Positions 54,388-62,644 of a stretch of 64,000 nt of DNA are shown piece by piece. The notes under the pieces are model-generated. The model did no database searches. It saw only the letters and a program-made list of their open reading frames with translations, and was not told where the DNA came from. Every line of letters begins with the position of its first letter. Position 1 is the first letter of the stretch. Location: the NCBI RefSeq assembly GCF_002356315.1, contig NZ_AP018164.1:4836001-4900000 (forward strand), read 5' to 3'. The translations under genes and the position numbers were made by a program. The DNA is from Mycobacterium shigaense (GTDB taxonomy: Bacteria; Actinomycetota; Actinomycetes; Mycobacteriales; Mycobacteriaceae).

Positions 54388-55002
54388 CTACAGCCGCGGC
54401 CACAGCGGCAACGCGTCGGCGTCGCCGGGAGGTTCCCCTACGTTCTCTACCAGGCGCGATAGCCGGCGGCGGCCGGTGATCCGCAGGGCCGGCCGGCCGC
54501 CGCGAGTACCGATCAGCGTGGGCGCAATCCCTACCCGCATCAGCGCGGACGCCAGCGGCGAGTGGGTGTCGGGTGCGTGTGGATCCAGCCCCAGCAGATA
54601 GTGATCGCCCTCGGGGCTGCCGGCCGCCAGCGTCCACGCGCGCAGCTCGCGCGGCCCGGGCAGCCAGCGCGGCGGCACCGTCTTGACCGCTCCGCGGGTC
54701 CACTCCGTGGCGATCGTGCTCAACGAGCGGTCGACCGCCGTACGTACCAGGGGCGTGCCCTCCTCGGTGCGGCTGATCTCGGGCACCACGCCGGCCTCCC
54801 GGATCATCTCGGCCAGCCCCGCAGCCCGCCAAAGCTGGTCCACCACGACGGAAAGCCGGGCGCCCGCATCCGGCGAGCCAACCGTCACGACCTGACCCGA
54901 TGCCGCCAGCACCCCGCACAGATCGGCGACCGCGGGCGGCACCGACTCCGCTGTGAAGAAGGAAAGCTGGCTCACCTCACCGACAGTAAGCCAGGTCGTC
55001 AT
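54388..55002 (-). CDS. Conserved mycobacterial hypothetical protein (Rv3647c-like)
   Basis: 204 aa (Mtb 192). No known domain. Mixed alpha/beta with a conserved core: AVADLCGVLAASGQVVTVG, LVRTAVDRSLSTIATEW, VPPRWLPGPRELRAW, then DPHAPDTHSPLASALMRVGI. No signal peptide or helix. The conserved cspA / this gene / topA order suggests a nucleic-acid or stress role, but nothing in the sequence proves it. Confidence 0.87.
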   Translation of the reverse strand: MTTWLTVGEVSQLSFFTAESVPPAVADLCGVLAASGQVVTVGSPDAGARLSVVVDQLWRAAGLAEMIREAGVVPEISRTEEGTPLVRTAVDRSLSTIATEWTRGAVKTVPPRWLPGPRELRAWTLAAGSPEGDHYLLGLDPHAPDTHSPLASALMRVGIAPTLIGTRGGRPALRITGRRRLSRLVENVGEPPGDADALPLWPRL

Positions 55003-55093
55003 TCCCCGCCTTCAGGCGTCCGGCGCGGCGCCGCAACCCGGCCGGCGGTCGACGAAGATTGCGGGCGCGTCAATTCCACCGCATATGAAAACC

Positions 55094-55118
55094 CCCCGCC
55101 TGGACCCGCGAGGCGGGG
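55094..55118 (-). terminator. Intrinsic terminator of cspA
   Basis: Arms CCCCGCC (55094-55100) and GGCGGGG (55112-55118) around an 11-nt loop. In the transcription direction the stem is followed by GGTTTTCAT, a short U-run. It begins 34 bp after the cspA stop. Confidence 0.72.
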
Positions 55119-55152
55119 CGAGACGGGGGGATTCGTGGGGAATCTGCTCGAT

Positions 55153-55356
55153 TTAGACCGAGCGGACTCCGGTGGCCTGGGGGCCCTTAGGGCTGTGGCC
55201 GATCTCGAACTCGACCTTCTGATTTTCTTCAAGGGTGCGGAAGCCCGAACCCTGGATCTCCGTGTAGTGGACAAAAACATCTGCGGAACCATCTTCGGGG
55301 GCGATGAAGCCGAACCCCTTCTCCGCGTTGAACCACTTCACAGTTCCCTGTGGCAT
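55153..55356 (-). CDS. cspA: Cold-shock protein CspA
   Basis: 67 aa from ATG 55356, equal to Rv3648c. Single OB-fold RNA chaperone with RNP1 KGFGFIAPEDG and RNP2 VFVHYTEI. AAAGGAAAGA lies just upstream as ribosome-binding site. The 247-bp leader to the divergent helicase start may contain a long structured 5' UTR as in many csp genes; no clear fold was traced by eye. Confidence 0.97.
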   Translation of the reverse strand: MPQGTVKWFNAEKGFGFIAPEDGSADVFVHYTEIQGSGFRTLEENQKVEFEIGHSPKGPQATGVRSV

Positions 55357-55603
55357 TTCTCGATCTTTCCTTTTCTTCAGGTTGCGGGGCGCCGCCTTTC
55401 GATGCCCCGGGCCGACTACGACCGCCATACCTCGCAGAGTCGCCGGAACTTCACCCGACCGATAACCTCGCAGGAACCGCGGCCGCAACGTTGTTCCTGC
55501 GAAGTTTTGACACGAACACAGAAGCTGCGACCGCCATCAGTCAACCATGTTCATCGCGTCGGCGACAGACTTCGATGCTCGGCGGATTCTTGGAGGGTGT
55601 GAC

Positions 55604-57925
55604 GTGGGCAGTTTCGGCAGCGACCTGCTGGCCGTCGCGCTCGCCGGTACCGCCTCGGACGAGCGCCCGCTGCGCCACGTCGCCGAGCTGCCCGCCCGCA
55701 CCGGCAGGCCGCACCGGTGGCCGCACTGGGTCGATCCCGAGGTCGTTCGCGCCTTTGCCGAACGCGGCATCAGTGACCCGTGGTCACATCAGGCGCGGGC
55801 CGCGGAACTCGCCCACGCCGGGCGTCACGTGGTGGTGAGCACCGGCACCGCGTCGGGTAAATCCCTTGCCTACCAACTCCCCGTCCTCAACGCGCTCGCG
55901 ACCGATCCCCGCGCGCGGGTGCTCTACCTGTCGCCGACGAAAGCGCTCGGCCACGACCAGTTGCGGGCCGCACACGCGTTGACGGCGGCCATCCCGCGGC
56001 TTGCCGCCCCGGGTTTCGCCGTGACACCCACCGCCTACGACGGCGACTCTCCCACCGAGATTCGCCGCTTCGCCCGGGAGCGCTCCCGGTGGTTGTTCTC
56101 CAATCCCGACATGATCCACTTGTCGATATTGCGCAATCACGCCCGGTGGGCCGCGTTGCTGCGCGGGCTGCGGTTCCTCGTCGTCGACGAATGTCATTAC
56201 TACCGAGGCGTTTTCGGCTCCAACGTGGCGATGGTGCTGCGCCGCCTGCTGCGGCTGTGCGCACGCTATTCGGCCACTCCGACGGTGATCTTCGCCAGCG
56301 CTACGACGGACTCGCCGGGCACGACGGCGTCCGAACTCATCGGGCTCCCGGTCGAAGAGGTCGTCGACGACGGTTCACCGCAGGGTGCGCGCACCGTGGC
56401 GCTGTGGGAGCCCGCGCTGCGGGCCGACCTCACCGGCGAGAACGGTGCCCCGGTGCGCCGCTCCGCCGGAGCGGAGGCTGCCCGGGTGATGGCGGACCTG
56501 ATCGCCGAGGGCGCCCAGACGCTGACGTTCGTCCGTTCCCGGCGCGCCGCCGAGTTGACGGCGCTGGGAGCCCAAGCGCGCCTGGACGACATCGCCCCGG
56601 AGCTGTCGTCGAAGGTGGCGTCGTACCGAGCCGGTTATCTCGCCGAGGACCGCAGCGCGCTGGAACGCGACCTGGCCGAGGGCCGGCTGCGCGGTCTGGC
56701 CACCACCAACGCACTGGAGCTCGGTGTCGACATCGCCGGGCTGGATGCGGTGGTGCTGGCCGGTTTTCCCGGCACCGTCGCGTCGTTCTGGCAGCAGGCC
56801 GGCCGGTCGGGCCGGCGGGGTCAGGGCGCGCTGGTCGTGCTGATCGCCCGCGACGACCCCCTGGACACCTACCTGGTGCACAACCCGGCGGCGTTGCTGG
56901 ACAAGCCGGTCGAGCGCGTCGTCATCGACCCCGGCAATCCGTATCTCCTTGGCCCTCAATTGCTTTGTGCTGCGACCGAATTACCGCTCGATATCACCGA
57001 GGTCCGGGCGCTGAACGCGACAGAGGTGGCCGACGGCCTGGTCGACGACGGGCTGCTGCGCCGGCGTGGCGACAGGTACTTCCCCGCCCCCGGACTGGAA
57101 CCGCATGGCGCGGTGGACATCCGGGGCTCGCTGGGCAGTCAGATCGTCATCGTGGAGGACGACACCGGGCGGCTGCTGGGCAGCACCGGACTGGGACAGG
57201 CCCCCGCATCGGTGCACCCGGGGGCGGTGTATCTGCACCAGGGCGACACCTACGTCGTCGACTCGCTGGATCTCGAGGAGCAGATCGCGTTCGTGCACGC
57301 CGAGGATCCCGGGTATGCGACGTTCGCCCGCGAGATCACCGACATCGCACTGACCGGGACGGGCGAGCGTGTGACATACGGGCCGGTGACCCTGGGCCTG
57401 GTGCCGGTGACGGTCACCCACCAGGTGGTGGGATACCTGCGCCGGCTGCTCTCCGGCGAGGTGATCGACTTCATCGAGCTGCAGATGCCTGCACACAGCC
57501 TGTCCACGATGGCGGTCATGTACACGATCACACCGGAGGCGTTGCAGGACAACGGGATTGACCTAGAACAGATTCCGGGTTCGTTGCACGCCGCCGAGCA
57601 CGCGGCCATCGGACTGCTGCCGCTGGTGGCCAGCTGCGACCGCGGCGACATCGGCGGCATGTCCACCGCGATCGGCCCCGATCCGCACGGCCTGCCGAGT
57701 GTCTTTGTCTACGACGGCTATCCGGGCGGCGCCGGGTTCGCCGAGCGCGGATTCAACAAGGCTCGCACCTGGCTGAGCGCGACGGCCGCGGCCATCGAGG
57801 CCTGCGAGTGTCCCCGGGGCTGCCCGTCGTGTGTGCAGTCGCCGAAGTGTGGCAACGGCAACGACCCTCTGGACAAGGCGGGTGCCGTGCGGGTGCTTCG
57901 ACTGGTCCTCGAGGAACTGCCGTAG
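55604..57925 (+). CDS. DECH-box ATP-dependent helicase (MrfA/YprA-like, Rv3649)
   Basis: 773 aa from GTG 55604, supported by GGAGGG 6 nt upstream; Mtb 771. SF2 helicase: Walker A STGTASGKSLAYQ, motif Ia LSPTKALGHDQ, DECH box VVDECHYYRG, motif III FASATTDSP, motifs IV-VI with NALELGVDIAGLDAVV and WQQAGRSGRRGQGALVV. C-terminal DUF1998 with a Cys4 cluster (CECPRGCPSC...SPKCGNGNDPLDK), as in MrfA DNA-repair helicases. Actinobacterial DECH helicases of this type sit beside Flp/Tad genes, as here. Confidence 0.95.
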   Translation: MGSFGSDLLAVALAGTASDERPLRHVAELPARTGRPHRWPHWVDPEVVRAFAERGISDPWSHQARAAELAHAGRHVVVSTGTASGKSLAYQLPVLNALATDPRARVLYLSPTKALGHDQLRAAHALTAAIPRLAAPGFAVTPTAYDGDSPTEIRRFARERSRWLFSNPDMIHLSILRNHARWAALLRGLRFLVVDECHYYRGVFGSNVAMVLRRLLRLCARYSATPTVIFASATTDSPGTTASELIGLPVEEVVDDGSPQGARTVALWEPALRADLTGENGAPVRRSAGAEAARVMADLIAEGAQTLTFVRSRRAAELTALGAQARLDDIAPELSSKVASYRAGYLAEDRSALERDLAEGRLRGLATTNALELGVDIAGLDAVVLAGFPGTVASFWQQAGRSGRRGQGALVVLIARDDPLDTYLVHNPAALLDKPVERVVIDPGNPYLLGPQLLCAATELPLDITEVRALNATEVADGLVDDGLLRRRGDRYFPAPGLEPHGAVDIRGSLGSQIVIVEDDTGRLLGSTGLGQAPASVHPGAVYLHQGDTYVVDSLDLEEQIAFVHAEDPGYATFAREITDIALTGTGERVTYGPVTLGLVPVTVTHQVVGYLRRLLSGEVIDFIELQMPAHSLSTMAVMYTITPEALQDNGIDLEQIPGSLHAAEHAAIGLLPLVASCDRGDIGGMSTAIGPDPHGLPSVFVYDGYPGGAGFAERGFNKARTWLSATAAAIEACECPRGCPSCVQSPKCGNGNDPLDKAGAVRVLRLVLEELP

Positions 57926-58091
57926 CCGGCGCCGGGGCAATCCGGCGGACGGCGACCGACCCCTCGACGGTCGACCTCCACGGATCTGCCTCGCTGAAGA
58001 AATCCCAGCAAAGGAGTCGCATCACGCAGGCGAACGGCCGGACAACACGGGCCCGTTCGCAAACCCCGACTAGGCAGGCGCAGCAAAGCTA

Positions 58092-58112
58092 CCAAGGCCG
58101 CGACGGCCTTGG
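58092..58112 (+). terminator. 9-bp perfect hairpin downstream of the helicase gene
   Basis: CCAAGGCCG-CGA-CGGCCTTGG forms a perfect 9-bp stem with a 3-nt loop, 166 bp past the helicase stop and 62 bp before the next start. No U-tract follows. It may terminate helicase transcription or act in the leader of the next gene. Confidence 0.45.
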
Positions 58113-58174
58113 CAAACGCATCGGCGGCGCGGCCCGCGATCAACCATGCCGCGCGCCGCCCTAAAATCGATCGC

Positions 58175-59203
58175 ATGGCCCACGACTGGTTGCTCGTGGA
58201 GACACTGGGGAGTGAGCCCGCGGTGGTCGCGCAGGGGCGACAACTCAAGAACTTGGTGCCCATCACCACATTCCTGCGCCGCAGCCCCCATCTCGCCGCG
58301 GTCCGGACAGCGATCGCCGAGTCGGTGCAGACCGGCCAGAGCCTGACCAGCATCACGCCCAAGCACGACCGCGTCATCCGCACCGAGCCGGTGATGATGT
58401 CCGACGGGCGCCTGCACGGCGTGCACGTGTGGACCGGCCCACCTCACGAGGAGCCGCCCGAGCGGCCGACGCCGGGCCCGCTGAAGTGGGATCTGACGCT
58501 GGGCGTGGCCACCGACACCCGGGAGTCCCTGCTCAACAGCGGCAAGAACCCCGAAGTCGAGGTCACCTTCGGCAGGGCCTTCGCCGAAGACCTGCCCAAC
58601 CGCGAGCTGAATCCGAACGAGACCAAGGTGCTGGCCATGGCCGTGCGCGCCGAGCCGGGTCTGACCCTTTGCAGCACTTGGGATCTCACCGATTGGCAAG
58701 GAAATCCCATTCGCATCGGTTTTGTGGGCCGCAGCGCGCTGGAGCCCGGGCCGCAGGGGCGCGATCACCTGGTCGCGCGGGCGATGAACTGGCGGGCGGA
58801 GGCCAAGGGCCCGGTGGTCTCCACCGACGACCTGGCACAGCGAATTCTGCACGGGCTCCGCGAGGCCGGCGTGCATCGGGCGCTCGTGGACCTGAAGAAC
58901 TGGACGCTGCTGAAATGGCTTGACGAGCCCTGCACCTTCTACGACTGGCGCGGCGCGCACGCCGACCGGCCCAAGGTTCATCCCGAGGACGAGCGCCTGC
59001 TGTCGTCGATGACCGACGAGTTCGATAGGGGGCCGACCAGCCGCATCCTGCGGATGCGCGGCCACGACGTCGACTGGGTCCCGGTGCACGTCACGGTCAA
59101 TCGGGTGGAACTCGAACCGGACACGTACGCCGGGCTGGTGTCGCTGCGCCTGCCCAGCGACGAGGAACTCGCCGCCGCGGGCTTGCCGGACAACGCGGAC
59201 TAG
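58175..59203 (+). CDS. PAS/GAF-like conserved protein (Rv3651-like)
   Basis: 342 aa from ATG 58175 (Mtb 345). N-terminal MAHDWLLVETLGSEPAVVAQG, then tandem PAS/GAF-like sensory folds as described for the Mtb protein: DGRLHGVHVWTGPPHEEPPE and LTLCSTWDLTDWQGNPIRIG, and a C-terminal ILRMRGHDVDWVPVHVTVNRVE. A helical middle segment links them. No catalytic residues recognised; a ligand sensor is inferred. Overlaps the convergent TadG-like stop by 4 nt. Confidence 0.87.
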   Translation: MAHDWLLVETLGSEPAVVAQGRQLKNLVPITTFLRRSPHLAAVRTAIAESVQTGQSLTSITPKHDRVIRTEPVMMSDGRLHGVHVWTGPPHEEPPERPTPGPLKWDLTLGVATDTRESLLNSGKNPEVEVTFGRAFAEDLPNRELNPNETKVLAMAVRAEPGLTLCSTWDLTDWQGNPIRIGFVGRSALEPGPQGRDHLVARAMNWRAEAKGPVVSTDDLAQRILHGLREAGVHRALVDLKNWTLLKWLDEPCTFYDWRGAHADRPKVHPEDERLLSSMTDEFDRGPTSRILRMRGHDVDWVPVHVTVNRVELEPDTYAGLVSLRLPSDEELAAAGLPDNAD

Positions 59204-59505
59204 GCCGTATCGACCGGGCCCGCCCGCGCGGCGGCGCGTGCCGTGCCGACGATCATCACGTTCACCTCGGCGGTGACAATGATATCCAAGACATCGAGAT
59301 CGTCCACCCGGCATTGCATACCGTCGACATGCATCTCCCGCGTCACCGCGCTCGCACGAGCGCAGGCCGCTGCGGCACCGGCGGGCAGGCGCGCCGCGGC
59401 GGCCAGCGCGGCAAGGTCGGCGGCCGCCTGGGCCCGATGCCGGGCCACCACCGCCGACCCGACGTAAGCGCCGGCGCCGGTGACCCACAGCAACACGGCG
59501 ACCAT
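59200..59505 (-). CDS. TadE/TadG-like pseudopilin-family protein (Rv3654c-like)
   Basis: 101 aa if started at ATG 59505 (MVAVLLWVTGAGAYVG). One N-terminal helix followed by AVVARHRAQAAADLAALAAAAR, typical of TadE/G-like proteins that sit in the helicase/secretion neighbourhood. The frame upstream of the ATG encodes DRGSATVVAAA, the family's usual pre-helix motif (59508-59540), but offers no ATG, GTG or TTG, so the true start may be non-canonical or coupled to the preceding stop. Confidence 0.8.
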   Translation of the reverse strand: MVAVLLWVTGAGAYVGSAVVARHRAQAAADLAALAAAARLPAGAAAACARASAVTREMHVDGMQCRVDDLDVLDIIVTAEVNVMIVGTARAAARAGPVDTA

Positions 59506-59536
59506 CGCGGCCGCGACGACAGTCGCCGAGCCGCGG

Positions 59537-59839
59537 TCACCCCGGTGGCTCCGCCGCCGAGACCGCGCGAGCGCTAATGTCCAAGGTGGGCAGCAGGTTT
59601 GAGCGCGCCACGACGGTCGCGACCAGGAAATCCCCGTCGCGGTGCACCTGCACCCGCGCCCCGCTCGGCGCCACCCGGCGCGCGGCGTCGACCGCCGCGC
59701 GTTCGTCCCCGCGCGCGGCCAACCGGGCGGCCTCCCGGGCGGCGTCCACGCAGCGGACTTGCATCGACACCGCCGTAACCCCGGCCAGGCACAACACCAG
59801 CACCACGACGAGCGCGGCGATCCCCAGCGCCGCCTCCAC
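59537..59839 (-). CDS. TadE-like minor pilin (Rv3655c-like)
   Basis: 100 aa from GTG 59839. Motif STVEAALGIAALVVVLVLCLAG is the TadE N-terminus: a Glu at position 2 after the start and a long helix, followed by CVDAAREAARLAARGD and a soluble C-terminal half. Minor pseudopilin of the Flp/Tad pilus. The coding frame may begin slightly upstream, directly after the flp stop (CTA-GCC-GAC...). Confidence 0.85.
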   Translation of the reverse strand: MEAALGIAALVVVLVLCLAGVTAVSMQVRCVDAAREAARLAARGDERAAVDAARRVAPSGARVQVHRDGDFLVATVVARSNLLPTLDISARAVSAAEPPG

Positions 59840-59862
59840 CGTGCTCCCCCCGGCACAGTCGG

Positions 59863-60066
59863 CTAGACCTTGGTGTTGAGCGCGCGACCGATGATGTTGG
59901 TCAACGCCGACACGATGGAGTCGCCGGTGACGACGGTGTAGAGAATCGCGCCGAACGCGGCCGCCGCAATGGTGCCGATGGCGTATTCGACCGTGGACAT
60001 GCCCGACTCGTCGGTCGCCAGGATCGCCATCCGCATCGCGAATTCGCGAAACATGTTGATCACCAC
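59863..60066 (-). CDS. Flp-type pilin (Rv3656c-like)
   Basis: 67 aa from GTG 60066, with AGAGAGGAC as ribosome-binding site. Type IVb prepilin: short leader ending DESG, predicted cleavage after Gly22, then MSTVEYAIGTIAAAAFGAIL with Glu and Tyr at mature positions 5 and 6. The remainder VSALTNIIGRALNTKV is the short Flp tail. No prepilin peptidase lies in this window, so processing must be by an enzyme encoded elsewhere. Confidence 0.93.
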   Translation of the reverse strand: MVINMFREFAMRMAILATDESGMSTVEYAIGTIAAAAFGAILYTVVTGDSIVSALTNIIGRALNTKV

Positions 60067-60090
60067 TAGGTCCTCTCTCTTGTAATGACT

Positions 60091-60669
60091 TCACAACAGA
60101 CCCGACTGCAGGACTTGGCCGGCCAGCCCGGCCACCACCGGCACAATGCCCAGGCAGACGAACGCCGGCAGAAAGCACAACCCGAGCGGGCCGGCGATCA
60201 GCACCCCGGCCCGCTCGGCGGCCGCGGTGGCCGCGTGCGCCGCGTCCCGGCGAGACTGGTCGGCCAGTTCGGCGACGCCGGCGGCCAGCGTCGCACCCGA
60301 CGACGCCGAGCGCCGCGCAAGCCGCAGCAGCGCGTCGGTATGCACGTCGACGCTCAGCTCGGGCGAAATCGACCACGCGGTAAGGGGATCGGCGCCGAGC
60401 GCCAGCAGATCGGCTGCCCGGCGTAGCACCCGGCCCAGCTGCGGCGGCGCCGCGGCGGCGGTCGCGGCCGCAGCGCTCGACACCGCCATACCCGCGGTCA
60501 GGCACACCGCCAGCACATCGAGGGTGGACGCGACGGCCAGCGGGTCGCCACCGCGCGCCGACCGTGCCTGCGGGCGTTGCTCCGCCGGCAATCGGGCTCG
60601 GGCCCGCACCATCGAGGGCCCGGGCCCGATCCATAACGCGACGGCCAGCAGCACCGCCGCCGTGCTCAT
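60091..60669 (-). CDS. TadC-like type II/IV secretion inner-membrane protein (Rv3657c-like)
   Basis: 192 aa from ATG 60669. T2SSF/GspF domain: LDVLAVCLTAGMAVSSAAAATA, LLRLARRSASSGATLAAGVAELA and a terminal pair of helices GVLIAGPLGLCFLPAFVCLGIVP. Platform protein of the Tad machine. Start overlaps the TadB stop by 4 nt. Confidence 0.9.
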   Translation of the reverse strand: MSTAAVLLAVALWIGPGPSMVRARARLPAEQRPQARSARGGDPLAVASTLDVLAVCLTAGMAVSSAAAATAAAAPPQLGRVLRRAADLLALGADPLTAWSISPELSVDVHTDALLRLARRSASSGATLAAGVAELADQSRRDAAHAATAAAERAGVLIAGPLGLCFLPAFVCLGIVPVVAGLAGQVLQSGLL

Positions 60670-61472
60670 GTTCCGGCTCCTGCCCGCTCGGTGATCCGGT
60701 CCGACCACAACAATCCCGCACATGCCAGCGTCGTGCCGCCCAGCAGCAGCCAGCCACCCGCCTGCCCGCTCAGCAGGAAGCTCAGCGGCCGGGCCCCGAT
60801 GAGCTGCCCGAGCAGCACGCCCAGCACCGGCAGACCGGCCAGGATGGCCGCGGTGGCCCGCGCCCCGGCCATGCCCGATACCACGCGCGCCGAGAATCGT
60901 TGCCGCTCGGCGATATCGCGCTGCGCGGCGCGCATCAGCGTGGCGATCGCCAGCCCGTGGCCGCTGGCCAGCTGCCAGCACACCGCGAGGCGGTCCCAAT
61001 GCGCGGGCAGCGCCGAGGAGTGTGCGGCCGACCGCAGCCCGGCCGTGACGTCCGCGCCCAGTTCGGCGCGGGCCGCCACGGCGCGCAACGACTTCCCCAC
61101 GCCGCCATTGGTTTCACCGGCGGCGACCTCGAGGGCACGAACCGGGTGCGCGCCCACGCGAAGCTCCCCGACCAGCACGTCGAGGGCGGCCTCGAGGCTG
61201 CGGCCCTCGTCGCCGGCGCGCCGCATCCGGCGACGGCGACGGTAGCGTGAATAGACGGTCGCCACGACCGCGACGAGGGCCAGCGCCGTCGGCAAGGACA
61301 GCAGCACGACGGCGACCAGCGCGACACCCGCCGTCAGCCAGACGCTCCCTCGCCGGCCGACCTCTCGTCTCCGGCGATGCGGACCAGCTGCGGCTAGCCG
61401 ACGCCGCGGCGACACCGGAAAGATCAAGAGCGCCAACGTCAATGCCAACGCACCGCCGATCGCTGCGGTCAT
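60666..61472 (-). CDS. TadB-like type II/IV secretion inner-membrane protein (Rv3658c-like)
   Basis: 268 aa. N-terminal helices (AAIGGALALTLALLIFPV, ALVAVVLLSLPTALALVAVV), then the T2SSF domain ALDVLVGELRVGAHPVRALEVAAGE, LASGHGLAIATLMRAAQRDI and two C-terminal helices (ATAAILAGLPVLGVLLGQL, GGWLLLGGTTLACAGLLW). Partner of TadC; ends overlap neighbours by 4 nt on both sides. Confidence 0.9.
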   Translation of the reverse strand: MTAAIGGALALTLALLIFPVSPRRRLAAAGPHRRRREVGRRGSVWLTAGVALVAVVLLSLPTALALVAVVATVYSRYRRRRRMRRAGDEGRSLEAALDVLVGELRVGAHPVRALEVAAGETNGGVGKSLRAVAARAELGADVTAGLRSAAHSSALPAHWDRLAVCWQLASGHGLAIATLMRAAQRDIAERQRFSARVVSGMAGARATAAILAGLPVLGVLLGQLIGARPLSFLLSGQAGGWLLLGGTTLACAGLLWSDRITERAGAGT

Positions 61473-62644
61473 GCGGACATCCGGTCTTGCAGCAGCCGTT
61501 CCAGCTCAGCCGCAGCGTCGGTCATCCCCCGGTCCACGTGCCACGCCGTGACGGCCCGCACGTGCCCGTCGATTCGGCGCAGCACCGCGATCTCAGCCAG
61601 CCGGCGCCGACCTTCCCGGCCCCGGCCGACATGCAGCAGCACCTGGACGGCCGCGGCAAGTTGACTGTGCAATGCGGCCCGATCCAGACCCCCGAGGGCA
61701 CCGAGCGCCTCCAGTCGGGCGGGCACCTCCCCCGGACTGTTGGCATGCACCGTGCCCGCGCCGCCGTCGTGGCCGGTGTTCAGCGCGGTCAGCAGATCGA
61801 CGACCTCCGCGCCCCGCACCTCGCCGACGACGATGCGGTCGGGCCGCATTCGCAGCGCCTGCCGGACGAGTTGGCGCACGGGAACCTCGCCCACGCCTTC
61901 GACATTCGCGCACCGGGCGACCAGCTTGACCAGATGCGGGTGCGGTGGTGCCAGTTCGGCCGCGTCCTCGACGCACACGATGCGCTCGCCGGGCGACACC
62001 GCACCCAGCATCGCCGCCAACAACGTCGTCTTGCCGGCGCCGGTTCCGCCGGACACCAGGAAGGCCAGCCGGGCGGCGATGATGTCATGCACCAGGGCGG
62101 CGGCCCGGGGTGCGATCGCGCCCGCCGCGGTGAGGCCCGCGAGATCCTGGGAAGCGGGGCGCAGCACCCGCAACGACAAGCAGGTGCCTTCGGCCGCCAC
62201 CGGCGGCAGCACCGCGTGCAACCGCACGGCGAACCCGCCGGCGCCGATCCCGGTCAGCTGGCCGTCCACCCAGGGTTGCGCGTCATCGAGGCGCCGGCCG
62301 GCTGCCAACGCCAACCGCTGCGCCAGCCGCCGCACCGCCGCCTCGTCGGCAAATCGGATCTGGCTGCGCCGCAACCCGTTCCCGTCGTCAACCCAGACCG
62401 CGTCGGGGGCGGTCACCAGGACGTCGGTGGTACCGTCCGCGCACAGTAACGGTTCGAGGATGCCGACCCCGGTCAGCTCGGTCTGCAGCACCCGGAGATT
62501 CGCGAGGACCTCGGTATCGCCGAGCATCCCGCCGGACTCCGCCCGAATGGCGGCGGCCACCACATTCGGCCGCAGAGAAGAGCCCAGCGGTGCGGACTCG
62601 GCGGCCAACCGCTCGCGCACCCGTTCGATCAACGACTCGCTCAC
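61469..62644 (-). CDS. tadA: TadA/CpaF secretion ATPase (Rv3659c-like)
   Basis: 391 aa from GTG 62644, 4-nt overlap with the TadZ stop. Type II/IV secretion ATPase: N-terminal VSESLIERVRERLAAESAPLG, GVGILEPLLCADGTTDVLV, Walker A VSGGTGAGKTTLLAAML, Asp box IVCVEDAAELAPPHPH, Walker B IVVGEVRGAEVVDLLTALNTGH and His box AGTVHANSPGEVPARL. Powers Flp pilus assembly. Mtb annotation is shorter (352 aa), most likely a start-site difference. Confidence 0.93.
   Translation of the reverse strand: MSESLIERVRERLAAESAPLGSSLRPNVVAAAIRAESGGMLGDTEVLANLRVLQTELTGVGILEPLLCADGTTDVLVTAPDAVWVDDGNGLRRSQIRFADEAAVRRLAQRLALAAGRRLDDAQPWVDGQLTGIGAGGFAVRLHAVLPPVAAEGTCLSLRVLRPASQDLAGLTAAGAIAPRAAALVHDIIAARLAFLVSGGTGAGKTTLLAAMLGAVSPGERIVCVEDAAELAPPHPHLVKLVARCANVEGVGEVPVRQLVRQALRMRPDRIVVGEVRGAEVVDLLTALNTGHDGGAGTVHANSPGEVPARLEALGALGGLDRAALHSQLAAAVQVLLHVGRGREGRRRLAEIAVLRRIDGHVRAVTAWHVDRGMTDAAAELERLLQDRMSA

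Noticed and set aside
54240..54479. 79-codon plus-strand frame between topA and the Rv3647c-like gene
   Set aside because: Overlaps the 3' end of a conserved gene; low-complexity Arg/Ala tail.
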